DNA of 10,286 bases, from contig JACRGM010000242.1 of the NCBI GenBank assembly GCA_016212345.1, forward strand, positions 1 to 10,286. The letters run 5' to 3'. Positions 7,538 through 10,286 of this stretch are shown here, piece by piece (the stretch's first letter is position 1; every line of letters begins with the position of its first letter). Source of the DNA: Nitrospinota bacterium. GTDB taxonomy: Bacteria > Nitrospinota > Nitrospinia > SZUA-224. The position numbers were made by a program, and so were the translations under genes. Below the pieces are notes generated by a model. The model was not told the origin of the DNA. It did no database searches and saw nothing but the letters and a program-made list of their open reading frames with translations.

Positions 7538-8521
7538 ATGATAGTATTAATGAAAAGAGATGCTACAAAGAGACAGATGGATAGGGTTATTAATAAGATA
7601 AAGGAGATCGGATTTCAGCCTCATATAGACCATGGGATAAGTACATTAATAGGGATAAGAGGAGACACCTCAAGCCTTGATCCTAATATCTTTTATATGG
7701 ATGGTGTAGAGGGGGTAAAAAGAGTATCCAAACCTTATAAAGAGGTGAGTAAGGAGTTTCATCCCAAAAAGACGGTTATAAAGATAGGGGATGTAGAGAT
7801 CGGTGGGAGCTATCCAGTTGTTATTGCTGGCCCCTGTGCAGTTGAGGATGAAAGGCAGTTACTTAAGACCGCTGAGGGGGTAAAAGAGGGAGGTGCTCAT
7901 CTCCTCAGGGGAGGGGCATTTAAACCCAGAACAAGCCCTTATTCTTTCCAAGGTATAGGTGAGGAAGGGCTTAAGATCCTTGCAGATGCCCGTGCAAAGA
8001 CAAGACTCCCTATTGTGAGTGAGATCATGAATCAGACCCAGATTGACCTCTTTGAGAAATACGATATAGATGTCCTTCAGATAGGGGCACGGAATATGCA
8101 AAATTTTGACCTCCTTAAGGCCATAGGACAACTAAAAAGACCTGTTCTCTTAAAACGAGGCCCTTCTTCATCAGTGGAGGAATTTCTATTGTCTGCTGAG
8201 TATCTCTTATCTAGTGGGAATCGTAATGTAATATTATGTGAACGTGGGATAAAGACATTTGAGACTGCCTATCGCAATGTATTGGATTTCAATGCAGTGG
8301 CACTGATAAAGGAGTTAAGTCATCTACCGATCATTGTTGATCCAAGTCATGGAACAGGGATCCAGAGCATGGTTGTTCCCCTTACTTATGCAGCTATTGC
8401 AGTAGGTGCTGATGGAGTTATGGTTGAAGTACACTATAAACCTCAATCAGCTAAATGCGATGCAAACCAGCAACTCAATCTGATCCAATTTAAGGAGATG
8501 ATGAGATCTATTATCAGATGA
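7538..8521 (+). CDS. aroF: 3-deoxy-7-phosphoheptulonate (DAHP) synthase, type I beta
   Basis: DAHP synthase condenses phosphoenolpyruvate with erythrose 4-phosphate, the first step of the shikimate pathway to aromatic amino acids. The 327-residue protein closely follows the Thermotoga maritima-type enzyme: an N-terminal ferredoxin-like domain (about residues 1-70, MIVLMKRDAT...KPYKEVSKEFHP) and then the TIM-barrel catalytic domain. Seen there are AGPCAVE with the metal-binding Cys (C100), KPRTSPYSFQG, QIGARNMQNF, LLKRG, ILCERGI, VDPSHGTG with the metal His, VEVH with the metal Glu, and CDANQ with the metal Asp. In T. maritima the N-terminal domain mediates feedback inhibition by Tyr and Phe, so similar control is likely here. 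I start it at 7538 (MIVLMK) because the in-frame ATG at 7529 directly abuts the Shine-Dalgarno sequence with no spacer. It is the last gene of the probable pyk transcript and shares PEP as substrate with pyruvate kinase. Confidence 0.96.
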   Translation: MIVLMKRDATKRQMDRVINKIKEIGFQPHIDHGISTLIGIRGDTSSLDPNIFYMDGVEGVKRVSKPYKEVSKEFHPKKTVIKIGDVEIGGSYPVVIAGPCAVEDERQLLKTAEGVKEGGAHLLRGGAFKPRTSPYSFQGIGEEGLKILADARAKTRLPIVSEIMNQTQIDLFEKYDIDVLQIGARNMQNFDLLKAIGQLKRPVLLKRGPSSSVEEFLLSAEYLLSSGNRNVILCERGIKTFETAYRNVLDFNAVALIKELSHLPIIVDPSHGTGIQSMVVPLTYAAIAVGADGVMVEVHYKPQSAKCDANQQLNLIQFKEMMRSIIR

Positions 8522-8602
8522 TATAGTTTTCTCTGCTCAGATCCTGCCTTTGCCTTCTTCAGGTTAGGTTAAATATACATAGTAGAAGTCATTATATAAT
8601 TA

Positions 8603-8611
8603 TGTTATAAT
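8603..8611 (+). promoter_or_regulatory. Extended -10 promoter of radA, within the 8522-8657 gap
   Basis: TGTTATAAT forms an extended -10 element (TG, one base, TATAAT). No good -35 box lies 16-18 bases upstream, as expected when the TG motif compensates. Transcription would begin near 8618. The rest of the 136-base gap is AT-rich and holds a second TATAAT at 8595-8600, but I see no convincing terminator for aroF. Confidence 0.55.
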
Positions 8612-8657
8612 ATTTATGTAACTTTTCTATCCCTAAAAGGATTTTATCATACTATAT

Positions 8658-10025
8658 ATGCAAAAACCCAAGAGATACTTCTCATGTCAGGGATGTGGTT
8701 ATCAGACCCCCAAATGGTTAGGGAGGTGCCCTGATTGTGGTGAATGGAATACCATTATAGAGGAGAGGATTGATTCTCTTGATCTATCCAGAGGGATAAG
8801 GATAGGGGGTCCGAAGACTGTGCCACTCCCTATCACTCATATTGAGAGTGGGGAAGGGAAGAGGCTCTCCTCTGGGATATCAGAATTTGATAGGGTTTTA
8901 GGAGGGGGGATTGTATCAGGTTCCCTGATATTAATAGGGGGTGATCCTGGGATTGGGAAATCCACCCTTATATTACAGTCTTCAGGGAAGATAAGCAAGA
9001 ATGGAAAAACTGTCTTATATATAAGTGGTGAGGAGTCTTATAGTCAGATCAGGATGAGGAGTGATCGTCTGGGAAGTTTATCAGAGAGACTTTTTATCCT
9101 ATGTGAGACCTCTCTAGAGGATATCATTACCCAGATAGATAACATCAGACCATCATTAATTATAATAGATTCTGTTCAGACAATATATACAAGTGAGCTC
9201 CAGTCAGCACCAGGAAGTATTAGTCAGGTACGGGAGGTCTCTGCCGGATTAATGAGACTCTCTAAGGAGTTGGGTATCCCTACTATCCTTATAGGGCATG
9301 TGACCAAGGATGGTGCTATAGCAGGGCCCCGTGTATTAGAACATATGGTGGATACTGTCTTGTATTTTGAGGGGGACAGAGGTCATTCATTCAGGATACT
9401 GAGGGCTGTCAAGAATCGCTTTGGGTCTACTAATGAGATAGGGGTGTTTGAGATGATGAGGGAGGGATTGGGAGAGGTATGTAATCCATCTGAGATATTT
9501 CTGGCAGAGCGTCCATCTGGAATCCCAGGTTCTGTGGTGGTTTCGAGCATTGAAGGGACAAGACCTATCCTTGTTGAACTTCAATCACTTGTAAGTACCT
9601 CTACCAGTTTTGGGATGCCAAGGAGGATGACAACAGGGGTGGATCATAATCGAGTAGCGATCCTGACAGCTATAATCGAGAAAAGGGCCGGATTTCGGTT
9701 ACAAGGAGAGGATATATTTGTCAATGTTGCTGGAGGGGTTAAGATAAATGAACCAGCAACAGACCTTGGGATAGTAGTAGCCATAGCCTCGAGTTTTAAG
9801 AACCGACCTATAGATTCACATACAATCATTATAGGTGAGGTTGGATTGGGAGGTGAGGTAAGGAGAGTGCCACAGATTGATACCAGGATAGGGGAGGGGA
9901 TAAAATTGGGGTTTACGAGATGCATAATTCCTAAAAATCAGTCAAGAAGTGAGGGGTATGCTGACTCGGTAGATATTGTTGAGGCAAGGACTATTGGAGA
10001 TGCCTTTGAAATCCTTTTAAATTAG
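8658..10025 (+). CDS. radA: DNA repair protein RadA/Sms
   Basis: RadA is a RecA-like, DnaB-type helicase that processes branched recombination intermediates. All parts of the 455-residue family protein are present: an N-terminal zinc finger C10-x2-C13-x10-C24-x2-C27, a RecA-like ATPase with Walker A GGDPGIGKST (94-103) and Walker B-like LIIIDSVQT (167-175), the RadA signature KNRFGS (252-257), and a C-terminal Lon-protease-like domain (about 285-455, NEPATDLGIVVAI). The start MQKPKRYFSCQGCG matches the usual N-terminus (E. coli MAKAPKRAF). The nearest Shine-Dalgarno-like sequence, AAAAGG (8635-8640), is 17 bases upstream, too far for normal use, so initiation may be weak or not depend on it. 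The gene stands alone with its own promoter and is followed by a repeat-rich gap. Confidence 0.97.
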   Translation: MQKPKRYFSCQGCGYQTPKWLGRCPDCGEWNTIIEERIDSLDLSRGIRIGGPKTVPLPITHIESGEGKRLSSGISEFDRVLGGGIVSGSLILIGGDPGIGKSTLILQSSGKISKNGKTVLYISGEESYSQIRMRSDRLGSLSERLFILCETSLEDIITQIDNIRPSLIIIDSVQTIYTSELQSAPGSISQVREVSAGLMRLSKELGIPTILIGHVTKDGAIAGPRVLEHMVDTVLYFEGDRGHSFRILRAVKNRFGSTNEIGVFEMMREGLGEVCNPSEIFLAERPSGIPGSVVVSSIEGTRPILVELQSLVSTSTSFGMPRRMTTGVDHNRVAILTAIIEKRAGFRLQGEDIFVNVAGGVKINEPATDLGIVVAIASSFKNRPIDSHTIIIGEVGLGGEVRRVPQIDTRIGEGIKLGFTRCIIPKNQSRSEGYADSVDIVEARTIGDAFEILLN

Positions 10026-10032
10026 CCTATTC

Positions 10033-10053
10033 TGCAGAGTTCAACTCTATGCA
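10033..10053 (+). other. Imperfect hairpin just after radA
   Basis: TGCAGAG (10033-10039) pairs with CTCTATGCA (10045-10053) with a 2-base bulge, around the loop TTCAA. It begins 8 bases after the radA stop. No T-run follows, so a terminator role is only possible, perhaps Rho-assisted. Confidence 0.3.
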
Positions 10054-10064
10054 TGAAAGAAGGG

Positions 10065-10119
10065 ATTTTCAGAGGAAACCCTCATGCCGACCTCAGTCGG
10101 CACAAAGGAGGATGAAAAT
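10065..10119 (+). repeat. Nested palindromic element with copy 3 of the ATTTTCAG repeat
   Basis: The core ATTTTCAGAGGAAACCCTCA is followed by a perfect hairpin TGCCGAC-CTCA-GTCGGCA (10085-10102). Outside it, CCTC (10080-10083) can pair with GAGG (10108-10111) and ATTTTCA (10065-10071) with TGAAAAT (10113-10119), so the whole 55 bases could form one nested structure. The arms share no sequence with the hairpins at 5976 and 7487, while the core is conserved. It looks like a REP-like element rather than a gene. Confidence 0.6.
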
Positions 10120-10120
10120 A

Positions 10121-10154
10121 CACACCCCTTAATCCCCTCTTGATAGAGGGGAAA
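10121..10154 (+). repeat. 34-bp direct repeat, copy a
   Basis: This stretch is identical to 10169-10202 over all 34 bases. It begins CACACCCCTTAAT and holds the hairpin CCCCTCT-TGAT-AGAGGGG (10134-10151). The copies start 48 bases apart. Short repeats of this CCCCTCTTGATAGAGGGG type are a familiar kind of intergenic REP/MITE-like sequence. Confidence 0.85.
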
Positions 10155-10168
10155 TAAGGGAAAATAAA

Positions 10169-10241
10169 CACACCCCTTAATCCCCTCTTGATAGAGGGGA
10201 AACTTTAGAACTCCCCTCTATTAAGAGGGGTTGGGGGTGTG
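10169..10241 (+). mobile_element. MITE-like inverted repeat unit (direct repeat copy b plus inverted copy)
   Basis: The left arm (10169-10199) is the second copy of the 34-bp repeat. The right arm (10213-10241) is an inverted, slightly diverged copy: it ends GGGGTGTG against CACACCCC on the left, and its inner hairpin is CCCCTCT-ATTA-AGAGGGG. The arms match at most positions over about 29-31 bases and could form one long hairpin around a 13-base centre. It encodes nothing and would need a transposase from elsewhere; I see no clear target duplication. Mobility is an inference from structure. Confidence 0.55.
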
Positions 10242-10249
10242 TTATAAAG

Positions 10250-10286
10250 GTATTTTCAGGTGAAACCCTCACGAGCCTTCGGCTCA
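10250..10286 (+). repeat. Copy 4 of the ATTTTCAG repeat with hairpin, cut by window end
   Basis: GTATTTTCAGGTGAAACCCTCACG repeats the plan of 10065-10086 with a changed centre (GGTG for GAGG), then a hairpin GAGCC-TTC-GGCTC (10273-10285) at the window edge. The element may continue beyond the window. Confidence 0.6.

Noticed and set aside
8646..8657. In-frame ATC at 8646 close to AAAAGGA as an alternative radA start, parallel to mfd
   Set aside because: The ATG at 8658 matches the conserved RadA N-terminus, and the four extra codons add nothing recognisable.
10121..10241. CRISPR array
   Set aside because: There are only two direct copies, the spacing is 14 bases, and the third copy is inverted, so spacer-like units are absent.

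Overview
The window reads as an ordinary chromosomal segment of a moderately AT-rich bacterium. Arginine is mostly AGA/AGG, isoleucine is often ATA, promoters are sigma70-like (TTGACA/TATAAT) and several starts carry Shine-Dalgarno sequences. The gene families are widespread, so I cannot name the phylum from sequence alone. A Nitrospirota- or Desulfobacterota-like lineage fits the gene style and the hairpin repeats, but that is a weak impression.

Layout: (1) Positions 1-3331, minus strand: mfd, the transcription-repair coupling factor, cut by the window start a few residues before its C-terminus. It has its own promoter but no ATG, GTG, TTG or CTG at a plausible start. (2) 3388-4371, minus strand: a PflX-type (COG1313) radical SAM protein of unknown substrate. 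(3) 4372-4515: a divergent promoter region with a near-consensus promoter (TTGACA-16-TATAAT) for pyk. (4) 4516-8521, plus strand: pyk (pyruvate kinase), an aldehyde dehydrogenase and aroF (DAHP synthase with an N-terminal ferredoxin-like domain), probably one transcript. The two gaps in this set each hold a strong hairpin followed by the same short repeat, GGCTATTTTCAGAGGAA. (5) 8522-8657: an intergenic gap with an extended -10 promoter. (6) 8658-10025, plus strand: radA (sms). (7) 10026-10286: a gene-free stretch packed with small palindromic repeats, including two exact 34-bp direct repeats, an inverted third copy and two more copies of the ATTTTCAG repeat.

Pyruvate kinase and DAHP synthase both consume phosphoenolpyruvate, so the plus-strand set places two PEP-using enzymes together with an oxidising dehydrogenase. 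mfd and radA are both genome-maintenance genes but lie on opposite strands and are not co-transcribed.

I found no CRISPR array, RNA gene, phage gene, toxin or defence system, and nothing I would call a new biological system. The points most worth checking are the start codon of mfd, the mobile-looking repeat that supplies the ribosome binding site of aroF, the predicted potassium independence of the pyruvate kinase, and the repeat cluster at the right edge.
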